From positions 4,179,501-4,243,500 of the forward strand of contig JAEOAD010002183.1 of NCBI GenBank assembly GCA_036365145.1: a DNA stretch of 64,000 nt. The letters are read 5' to 3'. Below are positions 47,376-57,574 of the stretch, in pieces. Within the stretch, counting starts at the first letter, position 1. Every line of letters begins with the position of its first letter. The position numbers were made by a program, and so were the translations under genes. The stretch is from Orientallactaga sibirica. Taxonomy: Eukaryota; Chordata; Mammalia; Rodentia; Dipodidae. The notes beneath the pieces are model-generated. The model was not told the origin of the DNA, did not search any database, and saw only the letters and a list, made by a program, of their open reading frames with translations.

Positions 47376-47389
47376 GAAAGAAAAGAACT

Positions 47390-47457
47390 TAGGAGATGAC
47401 TCAGTCTGTGAACTACTTGCTTCACAGCTTGAGGACTCAAGTTAAGATCCATAGCAT
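47390..47457 (+). repeat. tRNA-type SINE head fragment
   Basis: 'aggagatgactcagtctgtg', 'cttcacagcttgaggactca' resembles an A-box/B-box head only. Short, so family is uncertain. It marks the truncated edge of the antisense L1. Confidence 0.5.
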
Positions 47458-47521
47458 AGGAGCTTTATATATAGCCTTATTTATGTTGAGATATAAACCA
47501 TCCATGCCTCGTCTCTCCAAT

Positions 47522-47798
47522 GTTTTTTTTTTTTTTTTGAGAGAGAGAGATACATATAGAGACAGACAGAGAGGGGAGAGGGAGACAGATAGAGATGGGC
47601 ACGCCAGGAGACTCTCAGCTGCTGGGAACGAAATCCAGTTGCGTGTGCACCCTTGTGGTCAAGTGCAGCATTGCGCCCTTGTGTCACTTTGCATCTGGCT
47701 AAATGTGGGACCTGGAGATTGGAACCACTGGAGATTGGAACCAGCATTCTTAGGCTTAGTAGGCAGGCGCCTTAGCCCGCTAAGCCATATCTCCAGCC
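47522..47798 (-). repeat. tRNA-derived SINE, long form with duplicated B box
   Basis: Antisense copy with direct repeats CTCTCCAAT (47513-47521 and 47799-47807). On the minus strand GGTTCCAATCTCCAG occurs twice in tandem. The CTCF-like motif here reads CCACAAGGGTGCAC (47645-47658), 12 of 14. Inserted in the antisense L1. Confidence 0.93.
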
Positions 47799-47989
47799 CT
47801 CTCCAATATTTTGATCATGAAGTGATGTTGTATTTTGTTGAAAGCCTTTTCTGCATCTATTGAAATGATCATGTGGTTTTTGTGTTTAAGCTTATTTATG
47901 TGGTGTATTACATTGACAGATTTCCGAATGTTGAACCAACAACCCTGTGTTCCTGCCAAAAAGCCTACTTATCAAGGTGAATAATGCTT

Positions 47990-48026
47990 TTTTTATTGTT
48001 ATTTATTTATTTATTTATTTGAGAGT

Positions 48027-48064
<38 letters not shown>

Positions 48065-48217
48065 GAGAGAGAAAGTGTGCATGCCAGGACCTCCAGCCAC
48101 TGCAAATGAACTCCAGGTGCATGCACGCTTTGTGCATCTGGCTTATGTGGGACCCGGGGAATCAATCCTTAGGCTTCATAGGCAAGTGCTTAACCACTAT
48201 GCCATCTCTCTAGCTGC
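47990..48217 (-). repeat. tRNA-derived SINE, short form
   Basis: Antisense: (TTTA)n tail, a long AGAGAG run, 'gcaaatgaactccaggtgca' and the inverted head CATCTCTCTAGC. Confidence 0.9.
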
Positions 48218-48218
48218 C

Positions 48219-48372
48219 CCTGCTTTTTTGTTTTTTCCAGGTAGGGTCTTACTGTAGCCCAGGCTGACCTGGAATTCACTCTGTATTCTCAGGGTGGCCT
48301 TGAACTCACAGCAATCCTCCTACCTCTGCCTCCCAAAGCTGGGATTAAAGGCATGTCCCACCACACCTGGCC
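48219..48372 (-). repeat. B1 SINE
   Basis: Antisense: 'tccaggtagggtcttactgt' to CACCACACCTGGC. Directly joined to the preceding SINE; ATAATGCTTTT words at 47980 and 48379 suggest that the pair sits between duplicated L1 target sequence. Confidence 0.92.
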
Positions 48373-48542
48373 TGGTAGATAATGCTTTTCATGTGTTGTT
48401 GAATTCGGTTCGCAAGGATTTTGTTCAGGATCTTTGCATCTAAGTTCATCAGGGAAATAGGCCTATAGTTTTCTTTTCTTGTGGTATCTCGACCTGGTTT
48501 TGGTACTAGGGTGATACTAGCTTCATAAAAGGAGTTGGAGAG

Positions 48543-48972
48543 TGGTGTGGTCCCTCCTAGGGCCAGCCCAGGAGGAGACCATAGGGTCTCTGCCGGGTAG
48601 GGGGTGAGAGGTGCGGAGTCATGACACAGACTCTGGGAGTTGGGTGGAAGCAGGCAGAGGGCGAGCTGCTGCAAACTCATTTATTCAAGGAAGTGTAGGG
48701 GGTTTTAGGGGGTTGGCTGGCCAATCATTGTATGGAGTGGTTCCCTTCTTGTGACCAATGACAGCCTGTCTCCAGGCAGATCATCTCACAGCAGGTTGCT
48801 CGTGGGCATGGGGATGTAATTGTTGTTACACCAGGCCTGTGCAGGATGCCATGTCCACAGAAGCCACTTCCTGGTTTCTTCTAGCAGGTGGCCTGGCTAA
48901 GGCCTGACCTGCATTGTGCCATGCATACTAGCAGGTGGACCGGCTAGGGCCTGACCTGCATTGTGCCATACA
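48543..48972 (-). mobile_element. ERVK/IAP-like solo LTR with 6-bp TSD
   Basis: 430 bp bounded TG...CA and flanked by perfect GGAGAG repeats (48537-48542 and 48973-48978). On the minus strand it starts TGTATGGCACAATGCAGG and ends GGGACCACACCA, with TTGAATAAATGAG as a TATA/polyadenylation-type element. A 47-bp tandem duplication near its minus-strand 5' end (about 48880-48970) resembles a U3 repeat. The 6-bp duplication and LTR layout fit a class II (ERVK) element; exact family is inference. No internal genes are present. Confidence 0.9.
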
Positions 48973-49109
48973 GGAGAGCTTTCCCTGTTCTCCAATTATG
49001 TGGCACAGTTTGAGAAAAATTGGTTTTAGTTCTTCCATGAAGGTTTGATAGAATTCAGGTGAGAAGCCATCTGCTCCTGGATTCTTCTTTGGGGGGAGGT
49101 TTTTGATTA

Positions 49110-49359
49110 ACTTTTCTCTCTCTCTCTTTCTTTTTTAAATTTGAGAGAGACCGAGAGAGAAGAGACAGATAGAGAATGGGCATGCCAGGGCCTCTCAGCC
49201 ACTGAACTCCAGACGCATGTACCCCTTTGTGCCCATGTGCATCATTGCATGCTTGTGTCACATTTACATCTGGATAAACGTGGGACCTGGAGATTCCGAC
49301 AGGTGTTCTGTAGGCTTTGCAGGCAGATGCCTTAACCACTAAGCCATCTCTCCAACCCT
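49110..49359 (-). repeat. tRNA-derived SINE, long form
   Basis: Antisense: 'ttgagagagaccgagagaga', 'gcatcattgcatgcttgtgt' (long-form stretch), and the inverted head CATCTCTCCAACCC. Single B box. Inserted in the antisense L1 between TTGATTAA words. Confidence 0.9.
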
Positions 49360-49364
49360 TGATT

Positions 49365-50690
49365 AAATTTTCAATTTTGATGGGTGTGATAAGTTTGTTT
49401 AGGAAGCTAATCTGCTCTGCGTTAGTTTTGGTAGGTGGTATGTGTCCAGGAATTCATCTATTTCCTCCATATTCAGTTTTGTGGAGTAGAGGTTCTTGAA
49501 ATAAGTCCTGATGATTCTCCCAATTTCACTTATGACTGTTGTGATCTTTCCTTTTTCATTTCTAATTTTGTTAATTTGAAGCATCTCTTATTTTTTGCTT
49601 AATCAAATTGGCCAGGAATTTATCATTCTTGAACCAGCTCTTTGTTGCATGAATTTTCTTAATTGTTTTCTTAGTTTCCAATTCATTAATTTCTGCTCTG
49701 ATCTTAATTATTTATCTCCATCTGGAGCTTTTGGGTTGGATTCTTCTTGTTTTTCCAATGCCTTTTGGCGGATGGTTAGGTTATTGATTTGGGAGCACTT
49801 TGTCTTTGTTATGAAGGCATTTAGTGCTATAACTTTTCCCATAGTTTTGGTATGATGTGTTCTCATTGTCATTCAATTCTAGGAATTTTGCAATTTCATT
49901 TTTTATTTCATCCACAACCCATTTATTTTTTAAAAGTGTATTGTTCAGTTTCCAGGAGCTGGTGAGATTCCTAGCACATCTTTTGTTGTTAATTTCTAGC
50001 ATTACAGCATTGTGGTCTGATATTATACAGGAAATTATGTAGATTTTCCTAAAAATATGGAGGCAGGCTTTATGGCCCAGTATATGATCTATTTTAGAGA
50101 AGTTCCATGGGCTGCTGAGAAGAATGTGTTATCTGTGGATTTGGGGTAGAATGTTCTGTACATGTCCATTAGGTCTAATTGATCTATGGTTTTGTTGAGC
50201 TCTCTTACTTTCCTATTAATAATAGTGGAGTATTGAAGTCCCCAACTATGATGTTGTCGGTGGTTATTTCTGTTTTGTTGTCAAGTAGGTTTTGTGTGAT
50301 GAATTGTGGTGCACCTGTGTTTGGTGCATAAAAATTGATGAGTGTGATATCCTCTTGTTGGATTGTTCCCTTGATAAGTAAGAAGTGGCCTTCTTTGTCT
50401 TTTTTTTATTACTTTTGGTTTGAAGTCTATTTTATCTGATATTAGTATAGCAATGCCTGCTTGTTTCTTATTTCCATTTGCTTGGAAAATCATTTTCTAC
50501 CCTTTCACTCTGAGGTATCTGTCTTTAGTGGTTAGATGGGTTTCTTGAAGAGAGCAGATTGAGGGGTCTAATTTTCTGATCCACCAGTTAGCTTATGGTT
50601 CTTGATGGGTGAATTAAGGTCATTAATGTTTAGAGTAATAACTGAGGTTTGATTTAATCCCTGTCATGTTGTGGTGGTTTATGTGGTTGG
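49365..50690 (-). pseudogene. L1 ORF2 remnant, N-terminal half (antisense L1)
   Basis: Minus-strand frames give endonuclease text (MIFQANGNKKQAGIAILISD at 50493), MLEINNKRCARNL at 50002 and the linker before the RT ([20 protein letters not shown] at 49578). The RT continues beyond the SINE and LTR insertions, with [20 protein letters not shown] at about 48470-48410. Broken in all frames. Confidence 0.88.
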
Positions 50691-50769
50691 GTGTTTTCTT
50701 GGACTTTGTAGTTTTTGTGCCTTCTCTGAGTTTGGTTATTGTGATCTGCTTCTCAGGGGCACTTGAGGT

Positions 50770-51840
50770 TGGTTATTTGATTCTTCTGTGTGAATAATTC
50801 CTTGGAGTACTCTCTTTGGGTTTGGCTTTGTGTTCATATAGTATAAAGCTGACTTTTATCATGGAAAGTTTTTACTTTACTATCTATTATGGGGGATACA
50901 TTTCCTACATATAGTAGTTTGGGTTGGAAGCCCTAAGTTCTTAGACTTTGCAGTGTTCCATTCCAGGCCTTTCTGGCTTTCAGGGTTTCCATTGAGAAGT
51001 CTGAAGTAATCCTGATGGAGTTACCTTTATATGTAATGTGCTGTTTCTCCCTAGCTGCTTTTAGGATTTTCTCTTTGTTATCGATGTTTAGAGTCTTAAT
51101 GATAATATGTCTTAAAGAATTTCTCCTTTGGTCAAGTCTGTTTGGAGTTCTGTTAGTTTCTTGTAACTTGATGGGACTTTCTTTTGAGAGGGTGGAAAGT
51201 TTTCTTCGATAATTTTATTGAGTAAGTTCTCCATGTTTTTGGTCTGAATTTCTTCCTCTTCTGGTTTCCCATGATCTGAATGTTGGGACATTTAAGGGTA
51301 TCCCACAGTTCTCTCATGTTCTGTTCACAAAAAAAATTCAATTTATTGAAACTTTTGGACTCACAAACTGTTTCTTCTGTTTTGTATTCTAGTTTTGGGT
51401 TTCTATCCTCCATGTGGCTGACTCTATTCTTGAGAGCTTCTATAGAGTTTTGGACTTACTCAATTTTGTTTGTATTTTCTACTACCTTTTTAATGTATAG
51501 TATCTATCCCTCTGTCTAGTTCCCATTTCACATCATTTTCTGGTTTTCTGAATTCTTCTTGGAATTCATCCTTGCATTTATTTATGTCTTCATTGAGCTT
51601 AGACAGCTGATTTTTGAGGTCCTCTTTTTTTTTCTCTCTCTCTCCTTCAACTCAATTAACTGTCTTTGGAATCCATCCTGGTTCTTTTCTATTAGGTCTA
51701 ATCTAGCGAGGACAGCCTTCATACAATTATTGGCTCTTTGTTGTTTTTCTGTAAATTCTTCTATTTTCTTGGCCAGGGTTACATTGCTTGTGTCTTCATT
51801 TTGGGGTTCTCATCCTGTTGTGTCTTCTATGTTTTGATTA
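50770..51840 (-). pseudogene. L1 ORF1 remnant (antisense L1)
   Basis: Minus-strand frames carry the ORF1p order: coiled-coil type text (NNCMKAVLARLDLIEKNQD region near 51700), then MEDRNPKLEYKTEETV and FFCEQNMRELWDTLKCPNIQ at 51413-51260. Several frameshifts and stops. Counterpart of the ORF1 at 14543-15732. Confidence 0.85.
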
Positions 51841-52937
51841 GAGACTTCCATGATGGTACTGGGTGACCTTGTTGGATTTACTTATAATTGCTTTTTCATG
51901 TTATTCCTTTTGTGTTGTGGTCTGCCCATCACAGTGTAGGAATCTTATTTAATTCAGGAGGGAGCTGTTGTTTACCCTTGAAGTGTTTCCAGTGATTATT
52001 ACCTTTTATGTTTGCCTCAATTAGGCTTCTGATGGCAATGGGGCCTGCCTGCTCAGACAGAAGGTGCTGGCAAGGCTCTGGTGGGGGCCTGAGAAACTGA
52101 TGAAGGGTCTTGTTGGTGGGTGGTTGGGGTGTGGGACTGGGTGGTCAGGTGGCCTGAGAGGACAGGGGTAGGGGGGAATGGGACACAGCAGACTGGTTTT
52201 GTGGTGGGCTGGCAGAGGTGAGAAGGATGGGATTGCATGGTCCTATGTTGCTGAGGGGTGAAGGGATGGGATAGTGGGGTCAGAGTCCATTGGGACTGTG
52301 TAGTAGAGGGTGAATGGGACTGTTGGGTCCTGTGACACAGAAGGGCAGGGAAGTGGGACTGCTGTGGGTCAGGTGACACCTGGGACAGGGGGGATGGGTG
52401 GTGGACCAGGTGTCGGGAAGGGGGAGAAGAAAAGAGTTAGGAGGGAATGGTAGCCTGCTGACCTGGGTCCGATTTGCCTGTTGGACTTTCAGTAGGATCT
52501 GATCGCAGCTGGAATGGTGGTCAGGTGGCATAAAAGCCCAGGGATGGAGAGGGAAAAGCTAGCCTGTTGGCCTGGATCCCAGTTGCCTGCATGGTGGATG
52601 CAGCTGGGATGGGGATTCAAGCCCAGGGATGGAGGGGAAATGCTAGCCTGCTGCCCTGGGACCACTTAGCCTGTGGTAGTGCAGGAGAGGGTGGCTGGGA
52701 TGGTGGCTGGGACTGTGGATGGATGAGACAGCAGCTGGGATGGCTGCTTGAGAGGTTTGGGGGACTGGTGAGCTACCTTGGAGTGTGGGACTCAGTGGAT
52801 TCCCTACTTTGTTCCTCTGCACCCTCCCACTGGAGGTCTACTAGAATCTCTGAACCCCTAAGAACCCAAAGATCTTGCCTTTCCTTCCTGCGAGGCAAAA
52901 CGTGGTTAGGCAAACATCATCTTGACAGGAAGTCCAG

Positions 52938-53316
52938 GCATAGATTTTTTGCAGTTGCATAAGACCATACACAATGGAGTTCAGTTTCTATCAAAGTATA
53001 GGACCATATCTTAACAAGTATACTAGGCTTTCAGCTAAAGATCCAGGGAGTCATGACAGCTTAGCTATATAAAAACATGTACTTTATATTTCATCAACCA
53101 AAATGATGTTTGTGTGATTGGTAGTAAAAAAGTTGAAGAAAAAAAGATGTACTTTACATTTCATCAACCAAAAAGTTTGTGTAATTTGTAGTAGAAAATT
53201 TCAACATTATTTTTACACATAGTATCAAAAAACTAAAATTTATGGAATCTAAGTTGTCCAGGCAGAAGTCTATGAGTGAGCATATCATTTTATTTTTAAA
53301 AGATATCTAATAAATT
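52938..53316. other. Intron between antisense L1 and B1, with 70-bp tandem duplication
   Basis: Contains two adjacent copies of a 70-bp unit starting TGTACTTTATATTTCATCAA at 53078 and TGTACTTTACATTTCATCAA at 53148. Otherwise unique. Confidence 0.7.
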
Positions 53317-53456
53317 TTTTTTTGAGGTAAGGTCTCATTTTAGCCCAGGCTGTCCTAGAATTCACTATGTAGTCTCAGGGTGGCCTAGAATGTTGGCAAT
53401 CCTCCTACCTCTGCCTCTAGAGGGCTGTGATCAAAGGCGTATGCCACCACACCCAG
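53317..53456 (-). repeat. B1 SINE
   Basis: Antisense: 'ttttttgaggtaaggtctca' to CACCACACCCAGG. Diverged ending. Confidence 0.88.
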
Positions 53457-53464
53457 GTCAATAA

Positions 53465-53695
53465 TTTTTTTAAATTTAGTTAATTTATTTATTTGCAACC
53501 ATAGAGAGAGAGAGAGAGAGAAGAGAGGTAGACAGAGAGAGAGAATGGGCATGCCAGGGCCTCTAGCCACTGCAAATGAACTCCAGATGCATGTGCCCCT
53601 TGTGCATCTGGCTTACATGGGTCCTGGAGAATCGAACCAGGATCCTTTGGCTTCACAGGCAAACGCCTTAACCGCTAAGCCATTTCTCCAGCCCA
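53465..53695 (-). repeat. tRNA-derived SINE, short form
   Basis: Antisense copy with AATAATTTTTTT words on both sides (about 53459 and 53695). It has an AGAGAG tract, 'gcaaatgaactccagatgca' and the inverted head CATTTCTCCAGCCC. Ends only 120 bp before the next LRRC63 exon. Confidence 0.92.
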
Positions 53696-53817
53696 ATAAT
53701 TTTTTTTTTAAAGGCAAAACAATACTCTGTTTGGCAAACAGACAGCACAAATGGAAAAGTCTTTTAGCTTTTATTCACAGCACACTTAAGCTTCATGTTT
53801 TGTTTTGCTTGATTTAG

Positions 53818-53978
53818 GTGTAGTTAAGCCTAGAAGAATACTAGACCCAGAGGCACATGTTCTACGTGGTGAAGGTTTTAACACTGTGACAGCAACACGC
53901 AATGAAACAATACTAGCGATGTCCAACTTGGCCATAATAAACTGCCAGATACATGGACGAAATGCACTTAATCTTCAG
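53818..53978 (+). CDS. Lrrc63: LRRC63 fourth coding exon
   Basis: Acceptor GTTTTGCTTGATTTAG|GT, donor CTTCAG|GTATGC. 161 bp, entered in phase 1 and left in phase 0. Encodes residues about 283-336, starting GVVKPRRILDPEAHVLRGEG and ending GRNALNLQ. The part NLAIINCQIHGRNALNLQ already has the leucine/asparagine spacing of a cap or degenerate leucine-rich repeat. The open text stops shortly after the donor, as expected for an exon. This and the next exon are the most recognisable LRRC63 portion. Confidence 0.9.
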
Positions 53979-54205
53979 GTATGCTCAGTCATTCCTCTGT
54001 GTACTAGTATAGGTTAGTTTCCATGGACTAGAGGGAGTCTTGTTGCCTCAAAGCTTTCTCAGGAACACACTAAAATTGCATCTCTAAATCTATCTGTTCT
54101 AGTTGGTCTTTAGTTCATTAAGAAAGTTTAAAAAGATGCTCAAGTCCAAATAATTATACTCCTTTTTTCACTATTTAGCATGATAAGAGGTGGGATTCTG
54201 ATTTT
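53979..54205. other. LRRC63 intron start
   Basis: Unique intron sequence before a degenerate SINE. Confidence 0.6.
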
Positions 54206-54404
54206 TTCTAATTTTAATTAATTAATTTATTTTTAGGGGGGGTGCAGAATGGGTACACCAGGGCCTCCTGCCAATACATACAAACTCCAAATGCATGGGT
54301 CACTTTATGCATCTGGCTTTACATGGGTACTGGGGAATCAAACCTGGGCCATTAGGCTTTGCAGGTAAACACTTTACCCAGAGACATCTCTCCATCTCCA
54401 TAGT
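54206..54404 (-). repeat. Diverged tRNA-derived SINE
   Basis: Antisense: TTAATTAATTAATTTATTTTT, 'atgggtacaccagggcctcc', 'tgcatctggctttacatggg' and 'gacatctctccatctcc' at the head end. Confidence 0.85.
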
Positions 54405-56424
54405 TTTAATTTATCAGCAGTCTTTGGACCTTGTGTCAAGTCTAGTATTCAGCTGACTTTTCAATGATCACAAGCCCAGTGTGAAGAATTACAATAAACA
54501 GTTACCATGTATGAAAGAAATACTATGTTTCAAGGCAGTGCTAATCCTACAACTTCTAACTCTGCAAAGACAGCATAATAATCTTTATTTCACAGATGAA
54601 AATACTGAGGCATAACAAGAAGACCTCACAGTAAACAAGTGCAACAGCTTGAAATTGGAGACTCAGAATTCTTTGGTCTCAAAAATCTATATATTTTATT
54701 TAAAATAAAGAAAGGAAGGGACAGAGGAAGGGAAGGAAGGAACGAAGGAAGATAGAACAATTTTTAAAGTGTCACCAAGTAGGCATACTGAAGTAGGCAG
54801 TATTTTTTTCTGTTAGACTTAGCAGTAAATAAAAGAATGTACTGTCTTCAATAGTCAATTTCCTATGCAAGAACAGTTAGTTGTCCAGTCATTCTTTGTA
54901 GCCCTGGAGGTAATCCTGATCAGCAAAGCATCCTGAGTTCCGAAATTCACTGAACTTTTCACATTCTTTTTATTCTTGGACAAAGAAAATACATTAATCC
55001 CTTCCAAGATTTTGGCTTTCTGAAAATAGTTGTTTTATGCAGTGCCCCACCCCTTGCACCTCAATGGGTATTAGTTTGGGGGATTCCAACTCTCAGAGTT
55101 TCAATAGTGATACAGGATTCTGGGGTTCAGGAGGGATTGTACAATGTATGAACTCCAAGTTTCTGGGTTCTGTCCTACTTTGACAAAGAATAGATAAAGA
55201 TGGACTCAAGAAGGATAAATTATGAAGTTTATTTAGGGAGAAATCACAAATTGTGATGTTTAGGAAACATGCTTTCATGTGGAAACCCTGCACAGTTAAA
55301 AGATTCATTTCAGAGAAACTGAGGTGTTGGGGAAAAGACTGGAGTAGAGCTGCAAGCACATGAAGGGAAGCTAAACTGAGGCTTTCAAGGAAAGCCTGAG
55401 GTAGAGCTGCAAACATATGGAAGATAGAACTTAGGTGTGTATGTAGGAAAACTTAGAAGGAACACACATGGCACCTGCCATGTGTTTTCCTGTGGAGGAA
55501 AGTTAAGAGGGAAATGGTGATGCTCAAGGAAGATTGAGGGAAAATATCAAGGCAGAGACCAAGAAATTCAGAGGAGAAATGAAGAGCATTATTCTCATGG
55601 TTACCCCAATTTTAAAGAAATTACACAAGTAGCAGACCTACAGTTGGTAGTTCTAGAGTGTAAGGGAAATAAGCAAGTGGTAGAATTGAGACTAGAAGAA
55701 AATCATACATATAATCAATGTTACCCCAAAATATAAAGCAGAGGCAAGCAGAAAAGTTGCCCTAGATAAAGAAGCAGTCTTATGCTTTTCCCCTAATTCT
55801 GGGTAAGAGGGAAGCCAAATTCATGTAAATCTCTGTGGCCAAAGCAAAGAGAGGCAGGCAGAGTTGAACAGAGCCAGAAAAGCAGAGTGGAGCTGAATGG
55901 AGCGGGGTGGAGCTAGTGACTGGAAGGAAACAGTAGCATTTATAGGGAAGGGGAAGACCCAATTGGTTTGTAGATTTGGAGGGTGGATTCTAGAGCCAGC
56001 CTACCTGAACCAGCCCATCTAGATAGTGTGCTACAGTGTGGACATCAGGTGGCACTATAGATTAAGTCTTGATCAGACATGAGGTCCATTTCTGCCAAGA
56101 GTTCTCTTCTTGTGTCAGGGCGAGGTAGTGACATATAGAGTGGCAACTCCTGGTTGTCTCTGGGCCTCAATATTTAATTGAAACTGTCTGAAAGAAGCTA
56201 GCTTTTGCCTATACTCCTTCATTAGGACTTAAGTGATTTGGAGAATTTGGGTCTTTTGGGATTTCAACATTTAGAACCATGGCTTTTGAAATTATGATCA
56301 GCATGAACAAGAAAGCTAAAAGAGCTAGTAAGATAATTCAGTAAAGTTGCAATAAGATATGATAAACAAATGTATAGCAGCAAAATAAATTATGAAGATA
56401 GTTCTATTTAAAATCATGTCCAAG
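54405..56424. other. Intronic sequence, mostly unique
   Basis: No exon with fitting phase recognised. A (GGAA)n-type tract lies at about 54705-54750. The minus-strand frame at 55093-55416 has no supporting signals. The passage from about 55090 to 56240 has wording such as 'gggattgtacaatgtatgaa' and 'ttccaactctcagagtttca' that may be an old LTR, but I cannot name it. Confidence 0.45.
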
Positions 56425-56609
56425 GGCTGGAGAGATGGCCTAGCAGTTAAGGCACTTGCCTTTGAAGCCTAAGGACCTCTGTCCAGGTCCCATGTAATCT
56501 AGATGCACAGTGACACAAGCATGCAATGTCGCACATGCACACAAGGGAGCACACACATCTGGAGTTTGATTGCAGTGGTTGGAAACTCTAGTGTGCCAAT
56601 TCTCTCTTG

Positions 56610-56612
<3 letters not shown>
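56425..56612 (+). repeat. tRNA-derived SINE, long form, single B box
   Basis: GGGCTGGAGAGATGGCCTAG, 'gatgcacagtgacacaagca', 'cacacaagggagcacacaca' and 'gagtttgattgcagtggttg'. Has the long-form stretch without the B-box duplication. The tail has become a (TG)n tract. Confidence 0.9.
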
Positions 56613-56640
<28 letters not shown>

Positions 56641-56690
56641 TACACATACACACATTTATACACACACCTATATACATACATATATATATA
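56612..56690. repeat. (TG)n-(CA)n-(TA)n imperfect inverted repeat
   Basis: About 28 bp of TG repeat passes through TATACACATACACACA into a TATA run. The TG and CA arms are complementary and could fold. Confidence 0.9.
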
Positions 56691-56958
56691 ATCATGTCCA
56701 ACAGAAAAAAATGGTCAAATACATGAAACACAGTTCACTGAAACAAATCACCCTTAGATATGTGAAAATGTTTGACTTTGCTCAAAACAAGAGTAAGACA
56801 ATTTAAAACTATATAGAGCTATAACTATGCCCTTGAAAGAGTTGGAATGTTGGGCAACATCACCGAGGCTGTAGCATTGCTGTTAGCAATTTAAGCACTG
56901 AAACCCATAAAGACCATTTATTGTTAACATTAACTTACCTCTCATTACTTTTCTTTAG

Positions 56959-57057
56959 GGATTCTGTCTTCAGCAGTGTCCAGACTTAACACCTTTGGCT
57001 TTCCAATTGATATATCTTAATTTATCATTTAATCTTCTCAGCCAATTTCCCATAGAA
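56959..57057 (+). CDS. Lrrc63: LRRC63 fifth coding exon (first clear LRR)
   Basis: Acceptor TACTTTTCTTTAG|GG, donor CATAGAA|GTGAGT. 99 bp, phase 0 at both ends. Encodes residues about 337-369: GFCLQQCPDLTPLAFQ then LIYLNLSFNLLSQFPIE, which is a textbook leucine-rich repeat (LxxLxLSxNxLxxFPxE). Leucine-rich repeats of this spacing form a curved protein-binding surface; the partner of LRRC63 is not known to me. No further exon could be found up to 64000, so the remaining repeats and the stop codon are outside the window. Confidence 0.9.
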
Positions 57058-57159
57058 GTGAGTATACTTTATTATTCTATATTAGCTCTGATTTTACAAC
57101 ATTCCATCTCTCTGTGGTCACAGGGGTTCATTCAGCCTTGTTGGAAGTGCAGCAGATGC

Positions 57160-57520
57160 AGTGATTTTTTGGGGAACTTTGGTCCTCAGATGTCCTCTAT
57201 TAACTCATGTGTTTTGAATGTTGGGTTTCCAGATAATGGTAATTTGGGAAGTAGAGTCTTGCTAGAGGAGGTCTGTTGTCAGGGGCAGCCTTAGGAGTGT
57301 TATAGCCAGCTCCTCCTTGTCAGAACTTAGCTCACTCTCTTGCTACTGTTATCTACCTGATATTGGCAAGGAGGTGATGTCCAACCTCTGCTCTACCATC
57401 TTTTCCATGCCATCATGAAGCTGCCCCTCAAGACTATAAGCCAAAATAAACCCTTTCATCCTATAAGCTGTTTTTGGTCAGGTGCTTTGTGCCAGCTATG
57501 AGAAGGTAAATACAATATAT
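57160..57520 (+). mobile_element. MaLR (ORR1-like) LTR
   Basis: 'ctcagatgtcctctattaac', 'tcatgtgttttgaatgttgg', 'gccatcatgaagctgcccct', 'ccaaaataaaccctttcatc' and 'gctgtttttggtcaggtgct' in ORR1 order. Ends diverged. Begins about 100 bp after the LRRC63 exon. Confidence 0.85.
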
Positions 57521-57574
57521 ACCAAACACCTTGATTTGAAAAAAAAAAAAGATAGAAAGTCATGAACAGAAAAT

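Larger units (their letters stand above)
47458..52937 (-). mobile_element. Antisense L1 with intact 5' end, lacking its 3' part
   Basis: On the minus strand it begins GGACTTCCTGTCAAGATG at 52937, matching the 5' end of the L1 at 13593. It continues through a C-rich 5' UTR (about 52000-52900), ORF1 (about 51840-50770) and ORF2 (about 50690 downward), and ends at 47458 in the RT domain just after AFDK. The last third of ORF2 and the 3' UTR are missing. Interrupted by SINEs at 47522, 47990, 48219 and 49110 and a solo LTR at 48543. Many stops and frameshifts. It lies in the third LRRC63 coding intron, opposite to the gene. Confidence 0.92.

Noticed and set aside
52053..52531. Minus-strand Ser/Pro/His-rich open frames
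   Set aside because: They fall in the C-rich 5' UTR of the antisense L1, upstream of ORF1.
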